Below, piece after piece: positions 1-11,616 of a stretch of 64,000 bases of DNA (position 1 is its first letter; the number at the start of each line of letters is the position of its first letter). The notes below the pieces were generated by a model. The model saw nothing but the letters and a program-made list of their open reading frames with translations. It made no database searches and was not told where the DNA came from. The stretch is taken from NCBI GenBank assembly GCA_036852015.1, contig JAANDG010000026.1, forward strand, positions 310,001-374,000, in the 5' to 3' direction. The translations under genes and the position numbers were made by a program. This DNA comes from Pelodera strongyloides. Its lineage: Eukaryota > Nematoda > Chromadorea > Rhabditida > Rhabditidae.

Positions 1-3000
1 ACGGGCGGCCGGCGCTTTAGAAAAGGGGGGACCCAATTTTGATGTGCATGCCTAAAAAAGCGCTCTCAATCAAATATTTCCACGTTTTCCGTAGGCCCTT
101 TTCCGAAAACCTCACTTTTTCATGAATGCTCCACTTCGGCTCTAAGGAGTACACGCATAACTTGACAAATTTGCCCCGCATTCCAATAAAAAACCCTATT
201 TCAGAGCTTCTCCTCAGGATTTCCAAGCGCTTCCTTATATATTTGAAGCGTTAGAAAATACTGCATAACTCAGGTGCTGAGCGACAGCTGTGAATAAATA
301 AATAATAATTGCCAGAAAATAACACTAACCGCAACCTATGCATTTTTTTCTCCTAACTCTCTCATTTTTTGTTAGAGATATCACTGCAGGGACTGTTCAT
401 GTGGCATGGACTGTGCAATTTAATTACATATATATCCTTCTGAAGTTCTTCTCTATGCAAATGCCTGGCGCCTGTAGTTTGAGTAAACGAACACATTCGT
501 TTTGAACAAGGAAAGTCTCAGCATCTATCTTCCGTTCTTACTGAAGTATATGTTCTGATTTTGTAAAGTTTCGACGGAGATCTCCATTGAGACCAATTTT
601 GCTTTACCAATTATTCTTTGTAAATACAAAATTGCTTACATAGAACAGCTAATATATGTTAATCTTTCTCACCAGCTTTGTTTTTGTGGAATACTAAAAT
701 ATTTCTGCGAATTTTCAGAATATTTTCACATATAGAAAGAAACTCACGATGTTGGGGTACATGAAACAATTACTCTTATTGAAATTATTACCATATCTAC
801 ATATTCGTTAGTTTGCTATGTTTCGTCCCGAGAGTGATTTGTTTGAGCGGAATTATCGCAATTGCCTCGTCATAACCTTTTACCGTTTATTCGTGTCTAT
901 GATTGCACTGCACTGTAAATATGTAAGTTTGGCTTTGCAACTCATCATGAAAGTTTCAGGCTCGCTACACTCAATATTGAGGCCGATTGCAACGTTTCGA
1001 AACCATTTCGAACAGGTCTAGTTAATCCTTACAACTAAATTTTTCTTTTTGTAAATTCAAACGACATTCCTCTTTTGCATTGCGTTAGTGCTGTTGCATA
1101 AAAACAATTGAAAATTCGCATTAATGTAAATAAGCGCCCATTTGTTTATTGAAATAATTGCTAATTTTGTTGTTATGCCCAGCTCATCAGTCTTGTTATT
1201 ACTCGGGCGCTTCCTGGAACACACACGAAATATTCCGCAATTCTCCATTATGTTCTTAATAATTGTGGTAGTCATTGAGATGTAATGCATTATTGTCATG
1301 ATGGCTAAAAGTAACAGGTCGCGCCTTGTTCTTTTTTCACTTGTTTGAGTGAAAGGACCTTTTTAGTAAGGTTCCCTAAGTTTTTATGCCCAAATAGTTT
1401 TTTTCCATCTGAAAGACATTTGCAACGTATTTCGCTAATTAGCCCCACACTGACAAGTGCACGAACCACCATTCAGCGAGTCGGATTTCACACTCACAGC
1501 AAGAAATCATCCCGACGTTTCTTACCTTGAATCATGTACACTTTTTTCATTACTTGCAAACTTTTCGTTGAGAAGAAATAAAGAGACAGACAAGTTATAC
1601 ACGCGACGAGTTCGTATACACTCCTCGAGCGTTGCTACTGTTATTACGAATGAATACGTAGACAAAAAGATGCTTTCTAATATTCCCCTAAGGCAGCTCC
1701 TCAGAACTTTTTTTTATATGTTCACTACGTACTACGTGGACGTAAGGTTGTGGTTTGATTCCTTTCTTTGGGTATAAACGTTCTGCGGCGGATTTCTTCG
1801 TTTTGCTGCATTATCTTATGGGAGACTGAAATGGTTAGCTGTGTCTTCTCCTATCTTCCCCTCCTTATTTTTTTTTCATTTCATAATTGATCGGTAATTC
1901 AAAGTCATGGGCTTTTCTTCCAGTCCGTTCAATACTCCAGTTTTCGATCGTTATAAAGATTATGAAATACAAAGAGCCATTATGAAATAGTATTGCATAT
2001 TTGAAGTCAACGTTGTCATATTTAGTCATTAATATTGCATAATACCTAACGAATTCTGTAGGCACTTTTCAATACTATATGTGTATATCCATATAATACT
2101 TGTGGATCACCCGATCGTCGTTGTTTTCAGTCTTCGGCCTTTCTTTTCTATCATGGACCTAACTCATCAATTATGCCCTTGGGAAGAGTGAAGAGGACAT
2201 GAATTGAATATGAGCGTTACTACCCACTTACTAGGGACCTACACGCTTTTTCAACGGATCAGATAATGAGCAGCATAAACGACATCCCTTTCTTTCTAAA
2301 CTAATTGAGCATCTAATGCCCGCGGAATACGTAACAAGGTTCTTAACCAAAACAGTAGTCAAAAGCTGGTTACTCAAAATCTTCCTATATTCTTATGAAT
2401 ATAGTTTCGATCGATATTCCCAAGTAATGTGTGTGGTGTGTGCAGGGGGACGTGGTCGGAGAGGGCAGAAGGTAGCCGGCCTCGGTTTGTATCAATTCAG
2501 CGGATTGAATTACCGCGCAGCTAGGATCGACGCCACGGATGGGAAGAGCCCAACACTTGATATGTCAGGGCAGAGTAGGGCCGAGAAAGCCCTTCTCTCC
2601 GGTTTCTTGAAAATAGCCTCCTATATAGAACTCCTAATCTCTAAACCTCATTAGGGAGACTGATTATAACGAATGACTGTGGCAAAATATTCTCAGTGCC
2701 AAAGAACCCGCGAATTATCTTTGTTTTGTTTATTAGCAATGTTCGCCGAATTGTCTGTTGTAGAGGCTTGTTACAACCGAACGCCATGCAGCATGTGTTA
2801 TTGAGGGAGCATAATTTTCCAGGGCAAGAGAAATTGGATATTAAGACAGCTCTTCCGTCGTAACCCTGAAAAAAAACACTATGGTTGAAACATTCCAATC
2901 ACAATTTTATTTATTATTTATTTAAATACCTCATTGTTTTTATTTTTAGTACAATTAGTGAGTAGGCACATATGTATGCATATATAGATCATCTTCTACA

Positions 3001-4029
3001 TATTACTGGATACTTGAAGTTAAACACCGGCAACATTTCAATGACTTACAATGAGGGGCAACTCAAATGTAGTTGCTAAAATAGGTTCTACCTATTTGTT
3101 GACGCTGAGAAGCACTGCATCTTTTTTTTTAAATTTCGAATGTATGTTTTAATATTCCAGAAAAAAAACAGGAACTCATGTTTGCTCAGAAACGAGGAAA
3201 ATTTTAATTATGCGGGGCACGGTTTTTGAGGGTGAGGGCCCCGTAGGGACATTTCTTAGATATAAACCCAATTACACCTCCGGGAACATACTGCGTTTCT
3301 TGTCTTTTATAGCACTTTTTTGTCTAATTTAAGTCGTTTGCATGGTATACATTCTTGTAAATTCAGTAATTCTACTGTTAATTAGCCCTATTCGGCTAAT
3401 ATAGTATTGTGGCAGTTTCATGAAAAGCCCTTGCTAACCATAAGCCATCTTAACGCATTCAGGAAAAGTGTACTACTTGTGGAACCAAATATTAATCATT
3501 ACTTTTTACCGTATAGAATCAAGATATATGTTTTGTTTTGCAAACGGCGGCAAAGTGTTCGCTTTGACGTCAGTTTACTGGGGGCAAATTCTCTGTCTCG
3601 TTGTGAATTTATTACCAAGGCCAGATGTCAAACGCAAGCCCAGCACAACGACACACATTACTGGCCCCAGTCGAGTTTTGCTTAGACTTACGAAGTTTGT
3701 TTCAAAAAAAAATCGTTTAATTAATCTATCGATGAGCCTGTAGAACAAGTTGTCTAGGACCACGTGATAAAGATTGCACTCGTAATTTATTGTACTCGTA
3801 AATTCTACAGCACAATCAAATAACTGACCCTAATGTACGATCATAGTTGTGTTGTAGTTCAAGATTAGTTGAAAAATATGTATTAGCTGGCTTAAGCGCA
3901 GTGCTTTCATAAAATTGAGAATTTAATATTTATCCTTACTCATAATTATTATAAGAAAAAAAACACATTTGTTTTCGTTTTAATCACGCATTTGTTTTAC
4001 GTTTTTTTCACTACGGTTTGAGAAAAGTT

Positions 4030-4053
4030 TATTATTATTATTATTATTATTAT
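4030..4053. repeat. (ATT)n microsatellite
   Basis: About eight consecutive ATT units, followed by unique sequence. Confidence 0.9.
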
Positions 4054-5375
4054 GCCATGTCGCTGAATGTCATCTTTTTAAAGCGTTCCTTTGTTGAATT
4101 TTTAAAGCGGCTTTTGGATCTACGGTCATTTTTCTCTGCAAAAATGGATTTTTTTTTTAAATAATGTGGTGAGCTATGCAGAAAAGTTTTAACAGTACCA
4201 CGTTGCACACGAACTCGCTTCAAATTGATTTGTCTATGTTTGACGACAAAATGTATTTATTTCCGCTCATTTCTACCGTCATGTAGTCATGGTAATATCC
4301 CATTTATTACATCTCTGTGCTCGTGAATTATGTTTTTATGGTTTTTTTCCTTACGCTGCTCGCCCGAGTAGCTGGTCCGCCAGTCTATCAGCAATAGTTA
4401 GCACCGTTGCCTTTTGCTTACACGGTTTAAGAATCCCCCTTCTTCCAATTCTTTCTTTGATTATTACTTTGCTATTTATGAACCGTATGGGCTCTTAATA
4501 ATTTGGTTTTTATGAGTAGTTAGTCGGCAATACTAAACGTAGCTAAAGTGTTCATGACCAACTCCTCAAACATGCTTGTTTTTAACGCGCGAATTCTACT
4601 ACATAATAAGTCAGTAAATAACGATTTTATGACCTGTCGCGTTTTATCGAAGGTGATACTCATTTTTTTTATGCTAAACCTAAGAAAAACACTTTAATTT
4701 AACTATTATTCTGAAAAAGCAATTTTATTGTTTACATGGTTAGTGATAATTTTGTCCAACAGCAAGTACAAGTTCTTAAATTAGTGTGGGTCAACATAAT
4801 AATGTAAACGGGGTTCCTCATATTAATATACGCGATAACCAAATTCAGCTTCGTTATCACCTCGTGTAACAAATCGTGAAGGCGGACTCTCAAGTGGCTT
4901 GTATGCTTAATTTCTCATCAAAATTCCCGGGGGCACCTTTCGACTGACACGACCTCTATTCAGTGCCCCCCGATTCACAGCCCTCTCTATTATTTATTCA
5001 TTCACTTGCTCTCAACCGTAGTAGTTGCCGCCTTTGAAAACAGCTCGCCAAACTAAACAAAGCACATAACATACATTTTGCGCTACTTCCAACATCTCTA
5101 TACTTCTAACAGTAAGGTAGACGAAGTTGAGCAGACGATTCGTTCGCTATTAAGCCGTCTCATTGTTTATCGTCGAAAAATGAATGTGCGAAGCAAAGGG
5201 CAAGAAAAACTGAAAGCGCCCAGTAAATAAGTGGGGCGCCCTTCCTTTATAACCGATCTAAATTTACATGTTTTTTGCCAGTTAAACTTTATGTCGTATT
5301 TCATGAAATTGTTCATTGTTTCTTTGTCGATAGTGAACTTTCCCGAGATTTTTTTTTAATTGGGTCATTTTTACA

Positions 5376-5553
5376 AGTTTAAAGCGAAATGCTAGCCCCT
5401 TTGGAAAATTTGCATATGATAAGCAAATCCTATGTATCCTATGCTAATTTTGTACGATCGTCCACGGCAATCGTACAAGATTAGCATAGGATACATAGGA
5501 TTTGCTTAACATATGCAAATTTTCCAAAGGGGCTAGCATTTCGCTTTAAAACT
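5376..5553. repeat. hairpin element: near-perfect 83-bp inverted repeat
   Basis: The left arm (about 5376-5458) and the right arm (about 5470-5553) are almost perfect reverse complements, separated by only about 11 nt. Outer ends read TTTAAAGCGAAATGCTAGCC and its complement, with a one-base length difference in the T run. No ORF lies inside. The form fits a small non-autonomous foldback/MITE-like element or a self-pairing RNA; no target-site duplication is obvious. Confidence 0.85.
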
Positions 5554-7089
5554 CTAAAATGCATTCGAAGAAAATGATATGTCGGGTTTAAGGAATATAC
5601 CTATATTCCTAGAACGAATTAATCGACATATTCGTTTAGAAACCTTCTAAAAACGGCCATTAGAGTTTGTAGCTACATCTACGTCATGGAAAAGTCTTGA
5701 AGAAGCCTAAATATTACATTTATTTTCATTTTATTTCGTTTCGCATCTTTACTTTCAACTGTTCTCTAAATCGACGTGCATTGGTTGCACGTGCATGTTT
5801 ATCTGCGTTCTAAAATAATTATATCTGATTCAAGCATGTATTTATGCAACCTCAGCCAACAGTCCATTCAACAAACTTGTATTTAATCATTTTGACGGCA
5901 TTCTTGAATACGCCTGTGGCTTATCCACAATAACTACCATGTGTCGTATATGAATTTTCGTGCATAGGGGATTCATATTACTGCGGTTGTAGGTATATTA
6001 CGGATGCTAGAATTTGAGGTAGAAACGGAATCTTAGGCATGCTGTTGTACACATTTATGTTGTAATACTTCGCTTTGTGTGTTATAATATTGTTTTCCTT
6101 CCTGAGGTAATGCACGCAAATTCAGAATCTTAACTATGGCGAACACTAAACCTTACTGATGAATTTATTTGCAGCAAGTTGTTACTCTTTTCTTATCAAG
6201 GAACCTCAATCTTACAGTTACATTTTGAATGTGTTATGTTCAATTATATATGGCGTAATTTGCCAACCTTCTCATCATCGTTTATATGATGCACACATAT
6301 ATTACATATACTGTGTCAATAAATTATTATTATTGTAACAGTTTTGGCAATTGCTTCGTAATTGTAAATATTTTACGCTAAAACAGCCTGCTCCTTTATT
6401 GTCGAGTATTTTAGCATTTCTATTGAATGTTCTTTAGTGTTGAGTTTTTGCCATTTTTGTAAAATTTATAAAGACATCAGCCAAAACTTTATTCTCCACA
6501 AAGTTGTCGTTTTGAAATATGTTACAATAAATTGGTAACTTTTTTAGGTCTTTCTTTTCTGTGTGTGGTCTAACGTAAATACTGAAAATCATTTGTTCAC
6601 CTTGCATCCGTAGTCACTTTTGCATGAGTCGCATATTAGCCAAATTCCGCAGTCTTCCGCACCCTCGACGCTCACTTATTGCACGTAGAACTACGTAGAC
6701 AAATATTCAGATTATTCAGAATAGTGTTGAACACGAGAATTGTTCCTATTTTCCTGCCTTTTTGTCTGTTTGTTTTCCAACTTTTCAAGCAGTCTACGAA
6801 TTCTGCTTTTTGCCGTTCTGAACTTTTACCTGTATTTTTAGAATAAGCACTTTATAAACCATATATCTTCTCAAAACATTTCATATTTCCTAATTTAACG
6901 CGGTTTGTCTTAAACATTTCGAGCTGTTACATTTGCCGTTCACACTCTGAAAGAAGAAAAGTGAGTATCCGTACATTTTTTCTTTTATGAAACTCTTTTC
7001 GAATTTGATTTTTTTTCGTTATATGTTTTCGGTTGTGATTTTTCCTGTTTTTTCACTTTCTTAATTTTTCCTAATTTCCTGTTTTCCAG

Positions 7090-7153
7090 GTGTAGAAGTA
7101 TTCGACTGCGTGGACCGTCTACAGCAGTGGCCTTGCTCAACCGGCCGAACAAG
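7090..7153 (+). CDS. possible orphan upstream exon (64 nt)
   Basis: A strong acceptor (tttccag) and a GTAAAT donor flank 64 nt that are open in one frame and end in phase 0, ...NRPNK. Phase 0 is what the first confirmed stomatin exon at 14253 needs, so this could be an upstream stomatin exon across a ~7 kb intron. There is no homology to support it and no start codon in it; a chance splice-site pair is quite possible. Confidence 0.22.
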
Positions 7154-7171
7154 GTAAATTTTATGTCCGTC

Positions 7172-7279
7172 TTTATCATAATCTTATTCAGTCATGTTAC
7201 GAGAAATAAAACGCCTATTTGAAAATTTATCATAATCTTATTCAATCATCTTACGAGAAATAAAATGCCTGATTAAAAA
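7172..7279. repeat. tandem duplication, 54-bp period
   Basis: TTTATCATAATCTTATTCA starts at 7172 and again at 7226, and both copies continue into TTACGAGAAATAAAA with a few substitutions. It lies directly behind the candidate exon at 7090-7153. Confidence 0.85.
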
Positions 7280-8705
7280 AAAATGAACGTATTTGGAGGT
7301 TCCCGTAAAAGTAACTACAGCTGCAAGATTACTATAAGTGGCACATCCAAAAGATAACTTATTTACCGACCTACCTTATTCTTTTAACAAGGGTGCTGTT
7401 GTTTCCATACATGGAATACTTCCGTTGGGAAGGATTCATTGCAATACATGCCCATGCGCACACTAAAATGTATTTTTCATTAGTCTGTAGGGACAGACCC
7501 GCGTAGAAAAGTCTTCCTCAATTTTTCTGTAAGAAAACCAGGATTAGGTCATTTGCACTGCTTTTTTTCCATCATTCGCACTCAAACCCTCTCTGCATAA
7601 TATGCAAGTTTGGTAAGTTATTGGCAAAAGAACATTCCAAGAAAGTGAACGAAGGTTGAGCGCAAAGTGAATTTCATAGTGTAAAATACAACGTTTTTTA
7701 CCCTACACTGTTTTTCTCATTGTTTGGACCGTTTTCCACGCTCTGCATCTCCAGGAACACGTTTTTGTCCATTTTTGGGTTCTGAATACAGCTCTGTGGA
7801 GTTCATGTCGTGCGAATAATTCATCCAGTTAAGCTCCAATACTGTACATGTACAATAGCTGACAATTGTACATACATATGCATTTAGACGAACACGCAAA
7901 TATTTTGAGTATTTACTACAACGACTGTCAGTGAGGCGATAGATTGACTAGGCGAAGATGCCAACAAATCTGAAAATCAGGATCCCTTACTTAAGAGTCT
8001 AGGTGAATCTCAGTGTAGGGTTGTTCGACGTCCTATAATTTGCCATAGGTTTGGTCGAGGTCCTATAATTTGGTATATATTTTTTTCGTTTGTTTCCTCA
8101 GCAACAGATTGAAAAGCGACCTGTGACTAATCGCGGTTTTAGCGTTTTCTGCAAACCAGAATGCTGTAATTGCTAAACCAGTATGTATACATATAATGGT
8201 ACATCACATTTTCGTTTGGTGCATCAAATTTTCGAGAGCGACTGTGTGCATTAATACAATAAGTAAGAAAGGTGAAAGAAAGCAATCTTTTATCAGGAAA
8301 AAGACAGTAATTGATGCATTGGCAATCCAGAATCTCTTTATGTAATCTTTGAAATTCATAATCATTATGGAAAAAATCATCGAAAGAATAGTTTTTTCGA
8401 GTGGAAATAAATCAAATTTGATTCTTTATTTATAAAATAAATAACATTTATTTATAAGAAAATAACAGTTATTTATAAAAAAAAATGTCATTTCAGGCAA
8501 GTACGGTTACGTTTTAGCATTACGCCTGATACGTAACAAGGGATCTGGTTTTCATGTTCCTGTCCGGCAATAGTCACTATTCACATATTCACGGCTTATA
8601 CTAATTAACATTTATAATATAGTTTATTGATTTGACTTAATTGCATAGAGTCGTAGAACCCTTGGGTTTCGTTAAGGTCCAACTAGTTGTTTTCATTCCC
8701 TTTTC

Positions 8706-9140
8706 TCAGCATACGTGTTTTTCCTCAGCCTGACCCAAGAAGGAGTCACTTTTTTTAAACAACTCAAACGCAGAATCTAAAATCATTTCTGTATCAAAAA
8801 GTAGCTCTAAGTGTTCTAGGTGTAAAGAAATGTGGTTTTCACGGTAATATTTCTGAAATTCCGGACATACTGTGAAAATAAATTGAGGAAAACGTTTTTC
8901 ACGTGGGTCTGTCCCTTTAAGAGTTATTTCTTTAATTAAAGTGCGATTTCGTGGTATTCCCTTTCTGAACACTTTGTTTGTGGCGATCAGTGTTACGGTC
9001 GTATAATGGGTCACCACAAAGTAACTGAGTGTATGCCTCATTTCCTGCACGATTTTTTTCGAACTCTCGGCTGCACATATTACTAAAATAATAAAAACGT
9101 AAACTATAGAAGAAAGACTTGTATTGGCACTCATAGTCAC
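8706..9140 (-). CDS. possible single-exon secreted protein, 144 aa
   Basis: This is the longest ATG-to-stop ORF in the left 14 kb and is not low-complexity. The N-terminus looks like a signal peptide: a short polar start, a hydrophobic stretch IVYVFIILVICAA, then a small-residue cleavage context followed by ES-S-KK. The remaining ~115 residues are mixed and charged, with one N-glycosylation sequon (NRT, about residue 65) and two cysteines. No family is recognised. It may be a real orphan gene, an exon of a longer gene, or a chance ORF in AT-rich DNA. No promoter or poly(A) evidence separates these. Confidence 0.35.
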   Translation of the reverse strand: MTMSANTSLSSIVYVFIILVICAAESSKKIVQEMRHTLSYFVVTHYTTVTLIATNKVFRKGIPRNRTLIKEITLKGTDPREKRFPQFIFTVCPEFQKYYRENHISLHLEHLELLFDTEMILDSAFELFKKSDSFLGQAEEKHVC

Positions 9141-10635
9141 TCTAAGGGATGTTGCCTTCGTGATGTGCGATTTTTAGATCGACTCTTTTTTTTTATCTAA
9201 TTTTCATCGATCAAGAAGCAAAACCATGCTTGACGTTATTGATTAGCAATTCAATTTTCCATCCCTCTTTCTCTAGAAAATTCGGACAGCCATTTATTTA
9301 TGCCCTATTACAGCAAATTACCGATTGGCCTACAGGCCTTGCAAAATTAGTGGTTTTTTCACTTCTTCGTTCTTATGGGAAAAATAAATAGCATTGAAAT
9401 TGAAGACCTGAATTGAAGAACTCCGAAAGGATTCGCTCTTAACTCCTATTGTTACGCGATCCATGTTTCATGAAGATCGACACAATGAAGAAAACAAAAA
9501 CAGGAAAGATTTGAGGGAACCGATCCTGTTAACCGTGAGCCTCACAAAAACAGTACGGAAAAACATACGATGACACGCTGTCTGATTTACTCACAAACAA
9601 TTTGATACCTCTAACTGTAGATGCGTTATGAAGCCGATTTATTTCAAGGACCAGAAACTAGTTGAAAATAACAGAAGAAACGGATTTTACTACTTCTTTG
9701 TGCGTGGAGTTTCTACAACGGGAAATGTCAATCACAGAAGAGCGAAAGACTTGTTGTGACACTTTTATGGCATATATGCACAAATAGTATCGCAAAATTA
9801 CTGAAGAAAAGAATGTGATAACGGCAAAATTTACTCACAAGAATGTTGTGTTGTAAATGAAAACAATTCTGAAAAGTCTATCCTGTACCGCATGATACGC
9901 CAATTTTAGATCGTAAGTGTGGTGAAATAAAATAAGCGCCTAGACACCATTTTAACGACATCGCGTGGACAACCTCGCGTTTGTCAGGATGTATATATAT
10001 TGGGTAAAGATGAAGCATCACGCACACCTCATAAGGACAAAGCTCGTCATGGTTGGGTATGTATTATACATAGGATGCTCTTTCAAAAAGTTGCGTGGGT
10101 CGGTCGAACTTCACGAAATACATTATGCGTTCTGCTTTCATTCCAGTGTGGCTGATATTTTCTATACTTATTATTAGAAAGAACAGCGAAGAACGACGCG
10201 TATAACCTTGTTCTATTGTGACTATTTTAGCGTGAACGCTTAGCGGAGTCTTTGTCGTTGTCTTTAGTTTTATGATTTACTTACTCCATTTCATTGCTGT
10301 GAAATCCATTGCCTGTTTCGTCGTCACAGGCATCATTCCCCTTTTTTGGGGGCGTGGCCGAGCTTCGTATATCCCAAATTCGGGCGTCCCCTTCTCTGAA
10401 ATGACTGAGTATGCAGCAACGACCGGTCGTTCTCCCGGTATCCACCGAGAGGCTACAGGCTCCCCGATACAGACGCATATCCGCAATATGTGCTCAAGCA
10501 ATCACATCAACGATCACACTTCCTTCAGGTTGCTATCATAATTTTGATACTTTCATAAGTAGTACCTTCTCATTTTTGTGACTTCTGCAATAACAGAGAA
10601 ATTCCAGCTTGGATGCATTTTCTTTACAACACGAG

Positions 10636-10681
10636 CATCGTTCACAATACTATTCTTACATCGTTCACAATACTATTCTCT
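10636..10681. repeat. tandem duplication, 23-bp unit
   Basis: CATCGTTCACAATACTATTC occurs at 10636 and again at 10659, essentially identical. Confidence 0.85.
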
Positions 10682-11175
10682 CTTGTTCTCTTGTTGAGAT
10701 TTAAAAAAAATCACATACAAACTTGTAAGCTCACTCAAGGGAGAATGAGCTTTAGAAATGCTATATTTCTTAGTGAATTTCCTATGATGTAGATTAATTA
10801 TAGGATTAAATATAGCTTTTTGTTTCGTTTTTGCCTTTCATCTCTTTGTAAAAAAGGAGTAAGCAGTACTTTGAGGCATGTTTCACTCTAGATTGTCCAT
10901 TCTGATTCATTAGAAAGAAGAAGAAAGGCGCGTTAGGTCAAAAACTGATGTAAAATGCTTGTTCTGGAGCCGTGTGACGTCTTACATGTATATTTTGTGT
11001 CCTCTGGCTCTAGCTCCTCTTCTTATTTTTGTTTTTGATTCTCCTTTGGGGACGGGACAATTCAATTTTCAGAAGATTCATGCGCCAACTGATCTTCTTC
11101 AGAGCTGCATCAGTATTGTTTACTCAAGCGAACCCTCCCAAAATATGCAAAACGTACAGGCGGTTTTTTTAGGGT

Positions 11176-11616
11176 GTTTAAGGGTCGCAGTCGCTTAATT
11201 TCGTCTTTTTACTCCAATTATTGATAAATTTTAAAAGATACCTAAAGAATACCTTACCAATGCCAAGTTGCTGAAAATTTAACCCAGGGTAAGAAATCAC
11301 TTCGGTTGTTATTTGGTGGCTTACAGTAAGACAACGAATAGTGGAGCGCCTAAAATGCTTATTTGAGCCGGCCCCTTCCCTCAAACACGAGGGTTTTACT
11401 ATGTATTGTCATCATTGACAAGTGTTCAAATTCATATTGCGATTTAGAATGTTCATTACGGTAAGCCACCAAATCCGAACGTGATTTCTTCCCTGTGTTA
11501 AATTTTCAGTAGATTAGCATTGGTATGGTATTTTTCTAGGTATCTTTTAATATTTATCAATCATTGAAGTAAAATTACGAATTTGAAGTTTGAATGCGAC
11601 CCATTAAGCTTATTTT
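11176..11616. repeat. ~155-bp inverted repeat around a ~125-bp spacer
   Basis: Sequence from about 11176 to 11334 reappears as its reverse complement at about 11457-11616 at roughly 80-85% identity with small indels. Matching landmarks are GGTGGCTTAC (inner ends), AAAGATACCT, CTGAAAATTTAAC and GGGTCGCA (outer ends). The whole unit is about 440 bp with no coding potential. This is the shape of a non-autonomous foldback or MITE-type DNA element, older than the hairpin at 5.4 kb judging by arm divergence. Confidence 0.75.

Larger units (their letters stand above)
1..7089. other. gene-poor AT-rich intergenic or deep intronic DNA
   Basis: No chain of phase-compatible exons could be assembled here on either strand. 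ORFs are short, low-complexity and uncorroborated. It holds an ATT microsatellite, one hairpin element (both listed separately) and a GC-richer patch at about 2440-2610 of unknown nature. The region could be upstream intron or promoter of the stomatin gene, whose first exon was not found. Confidence 0.5.

Noticed and set aside
2430..2620. GC-richer patch containing GGGAAGAGCCCAACACTT, reminiscent of the D1 region of 28S rRNA
   Set aside because: Similarity is confined to about 20 nt; flanking sequence does not follow 28S order. A covariance or BLAST search against LSU rRNA would settle it.
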